From NCBI GenBank assembly GCA_048499435.1, contig JASNZW010000003.1, positions 558,001-622,000 on the forward strand: DNA of 64,000 nt, in the 5' to 3' direction. Position 1 is the first letter of the stretch. Each line of letters starts with the position of its first letter. Position numbers and translations under genes: made by a program. The notes beneath the pieces were generated by a model, which worked only from the letters and a program-made list of their open reading frames with translations, made no database searches and was not told the DNA's origin. Below, in pieces: positions 35,073 to 42,528 of this stretch. The stretch comes from DAOTWC01 sp048499435 (GTDB lineage: Bacteria > Chloroflexota > Anaerolineae > Aggregatilineales > Phototrophicaceae).

Positions 35073-35098
35073 AGATCGTGGTGCTGATGGCGCGGCAC
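35039..35098 (-). CDS. hisL: His-rich leader peptide of the his operon
   Basis: A GTG-started frame of 19 codons encodes MPRHQHHDLHNWTQASGRP, with His at positions 4, 6, 7 and 10. GAGGGGG (35113-35107) stands exactly 8 nt before the start. It begins about 30 nt after the probable transcription start of the promoter at 35129-35157 and ends 32 nt before the terminator stem. Placement and composition match the leader peptides that sense charged tRNA-His in other phyla. It has no expected function besides being translated. It is too short for routine gene calling. Confidence 0.8.
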   Translation of the reverse strand: MPRHQHHDLHNWTQASGRP

Positions 35099-35128
35099 AG
35101 AACAAGCCCCCTCGCGAACAACGCGGGC

Positions 35129-35157
35129 AGTATAACGAGGATACGAATGGTTGTCAA
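35129..35157 (-). promoter_or_regulatory. Consensus promoter of the his operon
   Basis: On the minus strand a perfect TTGACA (35157-35152), a 17-bp spacer and TATACT (35134-35129). The his leader starts downstream of it. Confidence 0.88.
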
Positions 35158-35180
35158 TTGCCCTCCGCCTGCCCTACAAT
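35151..35180 (+). promoter_or_regulatory. Promoter of the SAM hydroxide adenosyltransferase gene
   Basis: TTGTCA (35151-35156), an 18-bp spacer and TACAAT (35175-35180). Its -35 overlaps the -35 of the his promoter on the other strand (shared TTGTCAA), so the two promoters face apart and may compete for polymerase. Confidence 0.7.
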
Positions 35181-35222
35181 ACCAGCGTCAGAGGCTGGTG
35201 TTATGAGGCAGGCAGCTCGCCT

Positions 35223-36068
35223 ATGGACTTCCCCGTCGTCGCCCTGCTGACCGATTTCGGCCAGCACGACATCTATGTCGGCGTGATGAAAGGCGTCATG
35301 CACGGCATCTGCCCGCAGGCGCGCTTCATTGATCTGACGCACGCCATCGCGCCGCAGAATGTGCGCCAGGCCGCGCTCGCCCTGTGCGACGCCTATGCCT
35401 TTTTCCCGCCGGGCACGGTGTTTCTGGTCGTCGTTGATCCCGGCGTGGGCGGCGACCGCCGCGCGCTGGCCGTTCAGGCGGGCGGCTGGTCGTTCGTCGC
35501 GCCCGACAACGGCGCGCTCAGCTACGCCCTGCTGCGCCTGCCGGGTGCGCGCTGTGTCGAGCTGCGCATCCCGCCTGAACAGCAGGCAACGGTCAGCCGC
35601 ACGTTTCACGGGCGCGATGTGTTCGCGCCTGCCGCTGCGCGCCTGGCGGCAGGCGCGGCGCTGGCCGCCCTGGGCGCGCCCGCTGCTCCCGCCGTCACGC
35701 TGCCCCTGCCCCTGCTGGCCGCAGCGCCCGGCGCTGTCACCGGCGAAGCGCTGCACATTGACCGCTTCGGCAACGTCGCCGTCAGCATTGGCCGCCTGGA
35801 CTGGCAGCCGGGAGGCCGCCTGCGCCTGACCCCGCGCTTCACCGATCACCCGCCCGCCGCTATCCAGGCGCAGCGGGCCGTCATCGCCGGCCCTGGCTGG
35901 TCGCTGCGCGGCATCCACCCGACCTACAGCGCGGTTCCGCCGGGCGAGCTGCTGGCGCTCGTCAGCAGCGCCGGTTGGCTTGAGCTGGCCGTCAACCAGG
36001 GCAGCGCCGCCGACCGGCTGCGGTTGGCCCCCGGCGACCCCATTCAACTCACCTACAGCGAAGGCTAA
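35223..36068 (+). CDS. SAM hydroxide adenosyltransferase (DUF62 family)
   Basis: Family members cleave S-adenosylmethionine with hydroxide to adenosine and methionine. The 281-residue product begins MDFPVVALLTDFGQHDIYVGVMKG. It has the family motifs FLVVVDPGVGGDRRALAV, APDNGALSYAL, TFHGRDVFAPAAARLA and the C-terminal HIDRFGNVAVS. The Asp-Arg-His set used for water activation (TDFGQHD, GGDRR, FHGRD) is present. I chose ATG 35223 because upstream frames cross the promoter. It is followed 5 bp later by murA. Confidence 0.92.
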   Translation: MDFPVVALLTDFGQHDIYVGVMKGVMHGICPQARFIDLTHAIAPQNVRQAALALCDAYAFFPPGTVFLVVVDPGVGGDRRALAVQAGGWSFVAPDNGALSYALLRLPGARCVELRIPPEQQATVSRTFHGRDVFAPAAARLAAGAALAALGAPAAPAVTLPLPLLAAAPGAVTGEALHIDRFGNVAVSIGRLDWQPGGRLRLTPRFTDHPPAAIQAQRAVIAGPGWSLRGIHPTYSAVPPGELLALVSSAGWLELAVNQGSAADRLRLAPGDPIQLTYSEG

Positions 36069-36073
36069 CCCTC

Positions 36074-37420
36074 ATGCAGCAGTTCGTCATTCAGGGCGGC
36101 GCGCCGATCAGCGGCGAAATGACCGCCAGCGGCAACAAAAATGCCGCCCTCAAGATGCTTCCGGCCTGTTTGCTGACCGATGAGCCGGTGACGCTGCGCA
36201 ATGTGCCCGACATCGGCGACGTGCGCGTGACCATCGAAATCATGCGCAAGCTGGGCGCTGACGTCGCCTGGACCGCCCCCGGCACGCTGCGCGTCCACGC
36301 CCACCGGCTTGCCACCACCACGCTTGACCGCGCGCTGGCAACGCGCATCCGCGCCAGCGTGGTCTTTGCCGGGCCGCTGCTGGGCCGTGCCGGCAGCGTG
36401 ACGCTGCCGCTGCCCGGCGGCGATTCAATTGGCGAGCGCCGCCTCGACACACACACGCTGGCGCTGGCGCGGCTGGGCGCAGACATTGCGTTTGCGAACG
36501 GGGCGCTGGTGCTGACGGCCCCGCAGCTCACCGGCGCGGACATCCTGCTCAGCGAGGCCAGCGTCACCGCTACCGAAAACGCAGTTATGGCCGCCGTGCT
36601 CGCCCAGGGCACAACCGTTATTCGCAACGCCGCCAGCGAGCCGCACGTGCAGGACCTGTGCGCCATGCTCACCGCGATGGGCGCGCGCATCGCGGGCGCT
36701 GGCTCTAACCGCCTTACAATCACCGGCGTTGACCGTCTGCACGGCGCTGAAGCGCGCGTCGGCGCTGACTTTATGGAAGTCGGCAGCTTTATCGGCGCGG
36801 CGGCGGTCACCGGCGGCCAGCTTCTGATCCGCGAGGCCGACCCCCACTATCTTGATATGATCGCCCTGGTTTTCGAGCGCCTGGGCGTGACCTGGGAGAC
36901 ACACGGCTCCGATATTCTGGTTCCAGCCTCGCAGCGCCTCACGATCACGCCGGACCTCGGCGGGCGCATCCCAACGATCAAAGCGCAGCCCTGGCCAGGC
37001 TTCCCCCCCGACCTGATGAGCATCGCGCTGGTGATCGCCACCCGCAGCGCGGGCGCGGTGCTGTTCCACGACTGGATGTACGAAAGCCGCTTCTTCTTCA
37101 CCGATAAGCTGGTGCGGATGGGCGCGCGCATCACCCTCTGCGATCCACACCGCGTGCTGGTTCAGGGGCCAACGGCCTTCAGAAGCGTGCCCTACATCTC
37201 CAGCCCTGACATCCGCGCTGGCATGGCCATCCTGCTGGCCGCGCTGGCCGCGCGCGGCGAAATGCGCATCTCCAACATTCAGCAAATTGACCGGGGTTAC
37301 GAGCGTGTGGACGAGAAACTGACGGCCCTGGGCGCGCAGATTCAGCGCGTGGAAGCTGGCGGCACCGGCCCGCTGCTCGACGACGCCGAACAGCCCGGCC
37401 CGCTTACCGGCAATCACTGA
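36074..37420 (+). CDS. murA: UDP-N-acetylglucosamine 1-carboxyvinyltransferase MurA (Cys to Asp active site)
   Basis: MurA catalyses the first committed step of peptidoglycan synthesis, moving enolpyruvate onto UDP-GlcNAc. The 448-residue product has the start GGAPISGEMTASGNKNAALK with Lys22, RIRASVVFAGPLLGR and a conserved TIKAQPWPGFPPDLMS. The catalytic loop reads LPGGDSIG, so Asp117 replaces the usual Cys115. The same substitution in Mycobacterium and Chlamydia gives active enzyme that fosfomycin cannot alkylate. The gene follows the SAM hydrolase gene by 5 bp. Confidence 0.95.
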   Translation: MQQFVIQGGAPISGEMTASGNKNAALKMLPACLLTDEPVTLRNVPDIGDVRVTIEIMRKLGADVAWTAPGTLRVHAHRLATTTLDRALATRIRASVVFAGPLLGRAGSVTLPLPGGDSIGERRLDTHTLALARLGADIAFANGALVLTAPQLTGADILLSEASVTATENAVMAAVLAQGTTVIRNAASEPHVQDLCAMLTAMGARIAGAGSNRLTITGVDRLHGAEARVGADFMEVGSFIGAAAVTGGQLLIREADPHYLDMIALVFERLGVTWETHGSDILVPASQRLTITPDLGGRIPTIKAQPWPGFPPDLMSIALVIATRSAGAVLFHDWMYESRFFFTDKLVRMGARITLCDPHRVLVQGPTAFRSVPYISSPDIRAGMAILLAALAARGEMRISNIQQIDRGYERVDEKLTALGAQIQRVEAGGTGPLLDDAEQPGPLTGNH

Positions 37421-37438
37421 GCCAGGCGGCGGCCCTGC

Positions 37439-39304
37439 TTACGCGCGCGGCCCGCGCACGCGCGCGTCGCCCTGGCGCTTGGTGATGCCGGCGCTGTCCA
37501 GGTGCTCCAGCAGGCCAATTGCGTATTTGCGCGTCGTGCCAAAGCGGTCGCGAAATTCCCCGGTTGTCACCTGGCCCTGCGCCGCCAGCATCTCGCGCAA
37601 AGCCGCCAGCATTGTGTCGTAAGCGGTGCGCGCGAAGATCACATCCGGCTGCACCACGACGATTTCGCCCTGGTCAATCAGCGCGCGCAGCACATCCTCG
37701 CCGACATCGCCGGCGGCCTCCGCATACGACGGCGGCGTGTACGGCGCGGCGGCCATCTGCGCCCGCAGCCGCTCGACCCGCGCCTGCTGCGCCGCGTCAA
37801 AGCGCACCTCATGCCCAACCAGCCGCACCAGCGTCCCCTCGCTGATTAGCTCAGGCAGCCCGTCCAGCAGGGCCGCCAGCGTGTTCTGCCGCACGCCCAA
37901 CTGGCTGCGAAGCTGCTCGCGCTGGATGCCGCGCCGCAGCGGCTCGGCCTGGTGAAAAGCGCGCACCACCTCCGCGAGCTGCCGCTGCAAAGCGCCATAG
38001 CGCGCCGTCGCGATATACGTGCCATCCGGCAGCGGCGTCAGCAGCCCGCTGGCCAGCGCCTCGCCCAGCGCCGCCTCCATCTCTACAGCGCCCAGCTCGA
38101 CCATTTTTTGCAGCGCGCCCGCTTTCACCGCGTCCGGCTGATCCGCGGCCTGCGCCAGCCGCTCGGCGGGCGTGCCCGCCAGGCGCGTCTCCAATTGTTC
38201 GATCACCCGCGCGTCAAAGCGCCGCCAGCGGCGGCCTGGGTGCGGGTCCACCACCACGCCGCCGCCAATCGTCTCGGCGGGCGACGGCCGGCGCAGGATG
38301 AACCGATCGCCCGGCGCCAGCGCCAGCGGCTTCTCCAGCCGCAGTTGCAGCCAGCCCTCGCCCCCCGGCTCAAGCGCGTCAACCGCCAGCAGCCGCACGT
38401 GAGCGCCCGCCTCCGCCGCGCCAACAAACAGCTTGACGGCCGCGTTGTGCCGCAGCGGGCGCGAAGCGTCCTTCAGGTGATGAAAGTAGACATCCGCCAG
38501 CAGCGTCGGCTGGAGCTGGCGCGGATGTGTCAGCACGTGCCCGCGCGCCACCAGCGCTTTATCCACACCGGCCACGTTCACGGCGACCCGGCTGCCCGGC
38601 TGCGCCACCTCAACCGTCCGCTGGTAGCTTTGCAGGCCGCGCACACGCCCGCGCAGCCTCGACGGCTGAAGCTCGATATCGTCGCCCACGCGCAGCGGCC
38701 CGCCCAGCAGCGTGCCGGTCAGGACTGTGCCAAACCCGCTGATGGTGAACACGCGGTCAATGGGCAGGCGCGGATACTGGCTGGCCGCGGCCAGTGGCAG
38801 CGCGCCGAGCAGCTCCGTCAGGCGCGCGCGCAGCGCCTCTATCCCGGCCCCCGTGTGCGCCGAAACCCGCACGATGTCCGCGTTCGCCAGCGCCGTCCCG
38901 GCCAGCGTGTCGCGCACTTCCTGCTCAACCAGGTCCAGCCATTCAGGATCGGCCACCAGGTCGGTTTTAGTAAGCGCCACCAGGCCGTTCGCGATGCCCA
39001 GCAGGTCAAGGATCGCCAGGTGCTCGCGCGTCTGCGGCATTACGCCTTCATCGGCGGCAATCGCCAGCAGCACAGCGTCAATGCCGCCCACGCCCGCCAG
39101 CATGTTCTCGATAAAATCGCGGTGGCCCGGAACGTCAACAATGCCTACGGTTTCGCCCGCCAGCGTCAGCCAGGCGAAACCCAGGTCAATAGTCATTTCC
39201 CGTTTTTTCTCTTCCGCCAGCCGGTCCGGGTCAATCCCGGTCAGCCGGCGGACCAGCGTTGACTTGCCGTGATCTACGTGTCCCGCCGTGCCTATTACCC
39301 GCAT
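37439..39304 (-). CDS. selB: Selenocysteine-specific elongation factor SelB
   Basis: SelB carries Sec-tRNA to UGA codons marked by a SECIS hairpin. The 621-residue product has GTPase motifs GTAGHVDHGKSTLVRRLTG, DVPGHRDFIENM and TKTDLV, two beta-barrel domains, and a C-terminal region of winged helices (about 400-621) that would bind SECIS RNA; the last helix pair reads TGEFRDRFGTTRKYAIGLLEHLD. It implies selenoprotein synthesis, but selA, selC and selD are not in the window. It starts 10 bp after the coiled-coil protein gene. Confidence 0.95.
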   Translation of the reverse strand: MRVIGTAGHVDHGKSTLVRRLTGIDPDRLAEEKKREMTIDLGFAWLTLAGETVGIVDVPGHRDFIENMLAGVGGIDAVLLAIAADEGVMPQTREHLAILDLLGIANGLVALTKTDLVADPEWLDLVEQEVRDTLAGTALANADIVRVSAHTGAGIEALRARLTELLGALPLAAASQYPRLPIDRVFTISGFGTVLTGTLLGGPLRVGDDIELQPSRLRGRVRGLQSYQRTVEVAQPGSRVAVNVAGVDKALVARGHVLTHPRQLQPTLLADVYFHHLKDASRPLRHNAAVKLFVGAAEAGAHVRLLAVDALEPGGEGWLQLRLEKPLALAPGDRFILRRPSPAETIGGGVVVDPHPGRRWRRFDARVIEQLETRLAGTPAERLAQAADQPDAVKAGALQKMVELGAVEMEAALGEALASGLLTPLPDGTYIATARYGALQRQLAEVVRAFHQAEPLRRGIQREQLRSQLGVRQNTLAALLDGLPELISEGTLVRLVGHEVRFDAAQQARVERLRAQMAAAPYTPPSYAEAAGDVGEDVLRALIDQGEIVVVQPDVIFARTAYDTMLAALREMLAAQGQVTTGEFRDRFGTTRKYAIGLLEHLDSAGITKRQGDARVRGPRA

Positions 39305-39314
39305 CGTCAGCCGC

Positions 39315-40550
39315 TCAGCCGCCGCCCGTGGGGGCGGCTCCGCCGGCGACCCCGTTGCCAGCCGTGGCGCTCACGCCGCTGAGGCTGCCGCCGGTGTCAA
39401 AGTTAAGCAGCAGCGCCTGGTATGTTTCGCGGTAGAGCCTGGCCCGCTCGCGTTCCATCCGCCACAGCCGGTCCAGGCTGTCCTGCAGCGGCGCAAAGAG
39501 CTGCTGCATCTCGGCGATGCGCTGGACAAAACGCTCAAATTCCTTGTCGTGGCTGCGCCAGACCTCATCGTTAGACAGCGTGAACTGCTTCCAGCGCTTC
39601 TGGTCCTCTGACGACCAGTCGTTCCATTCCTGGCGGAAGCGTTCCTCGCTCAGGCGCTGCATCTCCGCCACCTCGTTAATGCGCCGTTCCAGCCGGTCGC
39701 CGATGCGCTCAAAATCGTCGATAATCTTCTTCATGCCGCGGTACGCCTCTGACCACGTTTCGAAGCGCTCGATATTGCGCGCCATCACGCTGTCCTGCTC
39801 ACCAAACTTAGCCACCAGCTCGTTGATCTGCTGGTCGCGCTGCTGCAGCAGCAGCGTCTGCTGGTCAATGAACGCCTGGATCTGATCGCGGCGTTCGCGC
39901 TCGCCGTTCTGAATGTCCTGCATGCGGCGCTCAGTGCGCAGCGCCAGGTCCTCAATCAGGCTCAGCTTCGGCTTAACACTGTCAATCTGCTTTTGCAGCT
40001 CCGGCACTTCAGACTGCGCCTCAGAGATACGGCGCGCGTCCTGCCGCCGCTGTTCCTCCAGGAAGGCCAGCCGGCGGTCCGGTTCCTCCAGCTTCTTGAG
40101 CATGTCGTCCACGCGCTGCTGCAAGGCCGCCACCGCCGCCGCCAGCCGGTCGCGCTCAACCGCGATCGCCGGCATTTCGGTGGACTGCCGTTCCAGGCGG
40201 CTCAGCTTCTCGCCCAGCTCGCGCACGCTGCGCATCGTGCCCTCGCGCGCCAGCTCAGACCGGCGCTCGGCCTCACGCTCAGCCGTCAGGCGCTTGGTGT
40301 CCACCGCCTCGATCATCTGCTGAACTTCCTTGCGCACCTGGTCGAGCACGTCGCCCTCGCGCCCGTTTGACGTGAGATGGCTGCGCATCGTCGTCTGGTC
40401 AGATTCAATACTAGTCAGGCGCTTGGTTAAGGCGCTGATCGTGTCCTGCTGCTGCGCCATCCGTTCTTCAAGTGTGGCGATCGTCGCCTTGTCACGCCGA
40501 CGTTCCTCGTCCAGCCATTCGATCATTCGCGCTGCCTGGTTGATGTCCAT
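39315..40550 (-). CDS. Long coiled-coil protein, unknown function
   Basis: The 411-residue product is almost wholly alpha-helical with heptad-like patterns from about residue 5 to 375. It is very rich in Glu, Arg and Gln, and a short Gly/Ala-rich tail follows. There is no signal peptide or membrane segment. GGCGGGGCG precedes the ATG. Its stop lies 10 bp before selB, so the two are probably cotranscribed. It could be a scaffold or a filament-forming protein; no family is recognised. Confidence 0.75.
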   Translation of the reverse strand: MDINQAARMIEWLDEERRRDKATIATLEERMAQQQDTISALTKRLTSIESDQTTMRSHLTSNGREGDVLDQVRKEVQQMIEAVDTKRLTAEREAERRSELAREGTMRSVRELGEKLSRLERQSTEMPAIAVERDRLAAAVAALQQRVDDMLKKLEEPDRRLAFLEEQRRQDARRISEAQSEVPELQKQIDSVKPKLSLIEDLALRTERRMQDIQNGERERRDQIQAFIDQQTLLLQQRDQQINELVAKFGEQDSVMARNIERFETWSEAYRGMKKIIDDFERIGDRLERRINEVAEMQRLSEERFRQEWNDWSSEDQKRWKQFTLSNDEVWRSHDKEFERFVQRIAEMQQLFAPLQDSLDRLWRMERERARLYRETYQALLLNFDTGGSLSGVSATAGNGVAGGAAPTGGG

Positions 40551-40632
40551 CGCCCCGCCTCAACGCTTTTCCAACCCGCAAAACTGCCCTATTATAACAT
40601 AGTGTGTTTAGCGCGCCCTCAAAAGGTTTTCG

Positions 40633-42147
40633 ATGCCCCTGCTGCTCGGTATAGACATCGGGACGTCCAGCGCGAAAGCTGTCCTTTTCGACGCCGAAAC
40701 AGCCCGGCCCGTGGCCGCCGCCGGCCACGAATATCCCCTTTACACGCCCACGCCGGACGCCGCTGAACAGAACCCGAATGACTGGTGGCAGGCGGTTGCC
40801 GCCGTCGTGCGGCAGGCCACAGCCCACGCCAGCCGCCGCGATATCGCCGCCATCGGCCTCAGCGGCCAGATGCACGGCACCGTCCTGCTCGACGCCGCCT
40901 ATCAGCCAGTCGGCCCGGCCATCATCTGGGCCGACCAGCGCAGCGCCGCCGCCGGTGCCGCGCTTATCGCGCGCGTCGGCGCGGACCACTTCACCGCCCT
41001 GGCGGGCACGCTTCCCGCCGCCGGCTTCATGGGGCCAACGCTGCGCTGGCTGCGCGACAGCGACCCCGCGCGCCTGGACCGCGCGCGCCAGGTCGTGCTG
41101 CCCAAGGATTTCGTGCGCCTGCGCCTGACCGGTGAAATCGCCACCGACATCAGCGACGCCGCCTCAACCGCGCTGTTCGACATCAGCCAGCGCGCCTGGT
41201 CCGCCGCGCTTATCAACGCCGCCGGGCAGTCCGAGTCGCTTTTCCCGCCTGTCCTGGCGTCGGCAGCGCTCGCCGGCGCGCTGACCGCCGCTGCCGCCGC
41301 TGAGCTGGGCCTGGCCCCCGGCATCCCGGTCGTCGCCGGCTGCGCAGATCAGCCTGCCCAGGCGGTCGCCTGCGGCCTGATCGCCCCTGGCGCGGCGTCT
41401 GTAACAACGGGAACGGGCGGGCAGGTGTTCGTGCCGCTGGCCGCGCCCGCCGCCGGCCCGATCCCGACCGACCAGCGCCTGCATGTGTTCAACCACGCCG
41501 CGCCTGCTATGTGGTACGTGCTGGGGGCCATCCTCTCCGCCGGGCTGGCGCTGCGCTGGCTGCGCCGCATTACCGGCCTGGAGGGCCAGCCAGACGCCTA
41601 CGCCCGCCTCAGCGCCGACGCCGCCGCCATCCCGCCCGGCGCTGACGGCCTCACCTTCCTGCCCTATCTGCTGGGCGAGCGCACCCCGCACATGGACCCG
41701 CTGGCGCGCGGCTGCTTCATCGGCCTCAGCTACCACCATGAGCGCGGCCACCTGGCGCGGGCCGTCATGGAGGGTGTGGCGTTCGCGCTGCGCCAGGCGC
41801 TCGAAACCAGCCAGGCGCTGACCGGCCCACCGCAAACGCTGATCGGCTCCGGCGGCGGCGTCGAAAGCGCCATCTGGCGCCAGATTCAAACCGATGTGTT
41901 CGGGCTGCCGCTGCGCAAGTCCCTGCTGGCGGAACAGGCCAGCGTCGGCGCGGCGCTGCTCGCCGGCGTCGGCGCGAACGTTTACGCCAGCCTCAGCGAA
42001 GCCTGCGCCCAGGCCGTCCACCTCGACCAGCCCACTGAGCCGCAGCGCGCCAGCGTCCGGCTGTACGATGACCTGTACGCTCAGTTCTGCCAGCTTTATC
42101 CACTGCTGCGCCCTTCATTCCACCGGCGGGCGCGCGCCGCCAACTAA
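40633..42147 (+). CDS. xylB: Xylulokinase (FGGY family)
   Basis: FGGY kinases phosphorylate sugars; the closest pattern is xylulokinase. The 504-residue product begins MPLLLGIDIGTSSAKAVLFDAE and has GLSGQMHGTVLLD, IIWADQRS, LPKDFVRLRLTGEIATDISDAASTALFD and the second phosphate motif GSGGGVESAIWRQIQTDVFGLPL. No isomerase or sugar transporter lies directly beside it. A weak -10 (TATAAC, 40593-40598) precedes it and a strong terminator follows. Xylulose as substrate is likely but unproven. Confidence 0.88.
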   Translation: MPLLLGIDIGTSSAKAVLFDAETARPVAAAGHEYPLYTPTPDAAEQNPNDWWQAVAAVVRQATAHASRRDIAAIGLSGQMHGTVLLDAAYQPVGPAIIWADQRSAAAGAALIARVGADHFTALAGTLPAAGFMGPTLRWLRDSDPARLDRARQVVLPKDFVRLRLTGEIATDISDAASTALFDISQRAWSAALINAAGQSESLFPPVLASAALAGALTAAAAAELGLAPGIPVVAGCADQPAQAVACGLIAPGAASVTTGTGGQVFVPLAAPAAGPIPTDQRLHVFNHAAPAMWYVLGAILSAGLALRWLRRITGLEGQPDAYARLSADAAAIPPGADGLTFLPYLLGERTPHMDPLARGCFIGLSYHHERGHLARAVMEGVAFALRQALETSQALTGPPQTLIGSGGGVESAIWRQIQTDVFGLPLRKSLLAEQASVGAALLAGVGANVYASLSEACAQAVHLDQPTEPQRASVRLYDDLYAQFCQLYPLLRPSFHRRARAAN

Positions 42148-42173
42148 AAACGCCCGCTTCGCGCGGGCGTTTT
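42147..42173. terminator. Bidirectional intrinsic terminator after xylB
   Basis: CGCCCGC (42151-42157) pairs with GCGGGCG (42163-42169) with a 5-nt loop, flanked by AAAA and TTTT. It can stop xylB on the plus strand and the tRNA transcript on the minus strand. Confidence 0.9.
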
Positions 42174-42186
42174 CATAGGTCAGCAG

Positions 42187-42259
42187 CGCCCCCGGCAGGA
42201 CTCGAACCTGCGACATTTGGCTTAGAAGGCCAACGTTCTGTCCACTGAACTACAGGGGC
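42187..42259 (-). tRNA. tRNA-Arg (anticodon TCT)
   Basis: A 73-nt cloverleaf on the minus strand: acceptor stem GCCCCTG with CGGGGGC, anticodon stem TTGGC/GCCAA with loop CTTCTAA (anticodon TCT), T arm GCAGG-TTCGAAT-CCTGC and discriminator G. It reads AGA and AGG codons. The CCA end is not encoded. It has its own consensus promoter and lies between xylB and gyrB. Confidence 0.97.
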
Positions 42260-42269
42260 ATCTGTCGCG

Positions 42270-42298
42270 ATTCTAAAACGGCGCTGTGTCGGTGTCAA
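42270..42298 (-). promoter_or_regulatory. Promoter of tRNA-Arg
   Basis: On the minus strand TTGACA (42298-42293), a 17-bp spacer and TAGAAT (42275-42270) lie 10 bp upstream of the tRNA 5' end. Confidence 0.85.
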
Positions 42299-42334
42299 GC
42301 TGCGCCGCCCCTAGCAAAAGTGTTCGACACACGG

Positions 42335-42363
42335 TTGTCGAGCGCCCTGACGTGCGGTATAAT
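42335..42363 (+). promoter_or_regulatory. Promoter of gyrB
   Basis: TTGTCG (42335-42340), a 17-bp spacer and TATAAT (42358-42363). The transcript would carry a leader of about 160 nt before gyrB. Confidence 0.82.
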
Positions 42364-42390
42364 AGCCTTTGGCAAACCAGCATTGATTGA

Positions 42391-42477
42391 GGATCGAAAA
42401 CCTCCGACGTTCCAGCCTGACAAGCCTTCGCAGCCGTTGCCGTGCGAAGCCGCGTTCACTTGAAACGGCGTAGTCAG
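42391..42477 (+). ncRNA. Structured gyrB leader RNA (candidate cis-regulatory element)
   Basis: Within the leader, GAGG..CCTC forms a small hairpin near 42390-42404. CTGAC (42417-42421) can pair with GTCAG (42473-42477), enclosing a perfect 7-bp hairpin (CTTCGCA, 42426-42432, with TGCGAAG, 42443-42449) and a shorter one (CGTT, 42453-42456, with AACG, 42464-42467). The result is a plausible three-way junction. No known riboswitch class is recognised. Confidence 0.4.
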
Positions 42478-42528
42478 ATCAGGTTTAGCCGCTGCCCGCG
42501 CAGATAGCGCTGTATTGAGGAGTAGTGA

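Noticed and set aside
35029..35118. Another short frame through the his leader (about 30 codons, Arg-rich end)
   Set aside because: Its only start would be a TTG without a Shine-Dalgarno sequence. The His-rich frame has a GTG with an ideal site and fits the attenuator.
34952..35128. T-box riboswitch upstream of hisH
   Set aside because: I found no T-box consensus (AGGGTGGNACCGCG-like) in the leader. The His-codon peptide explains the region better.
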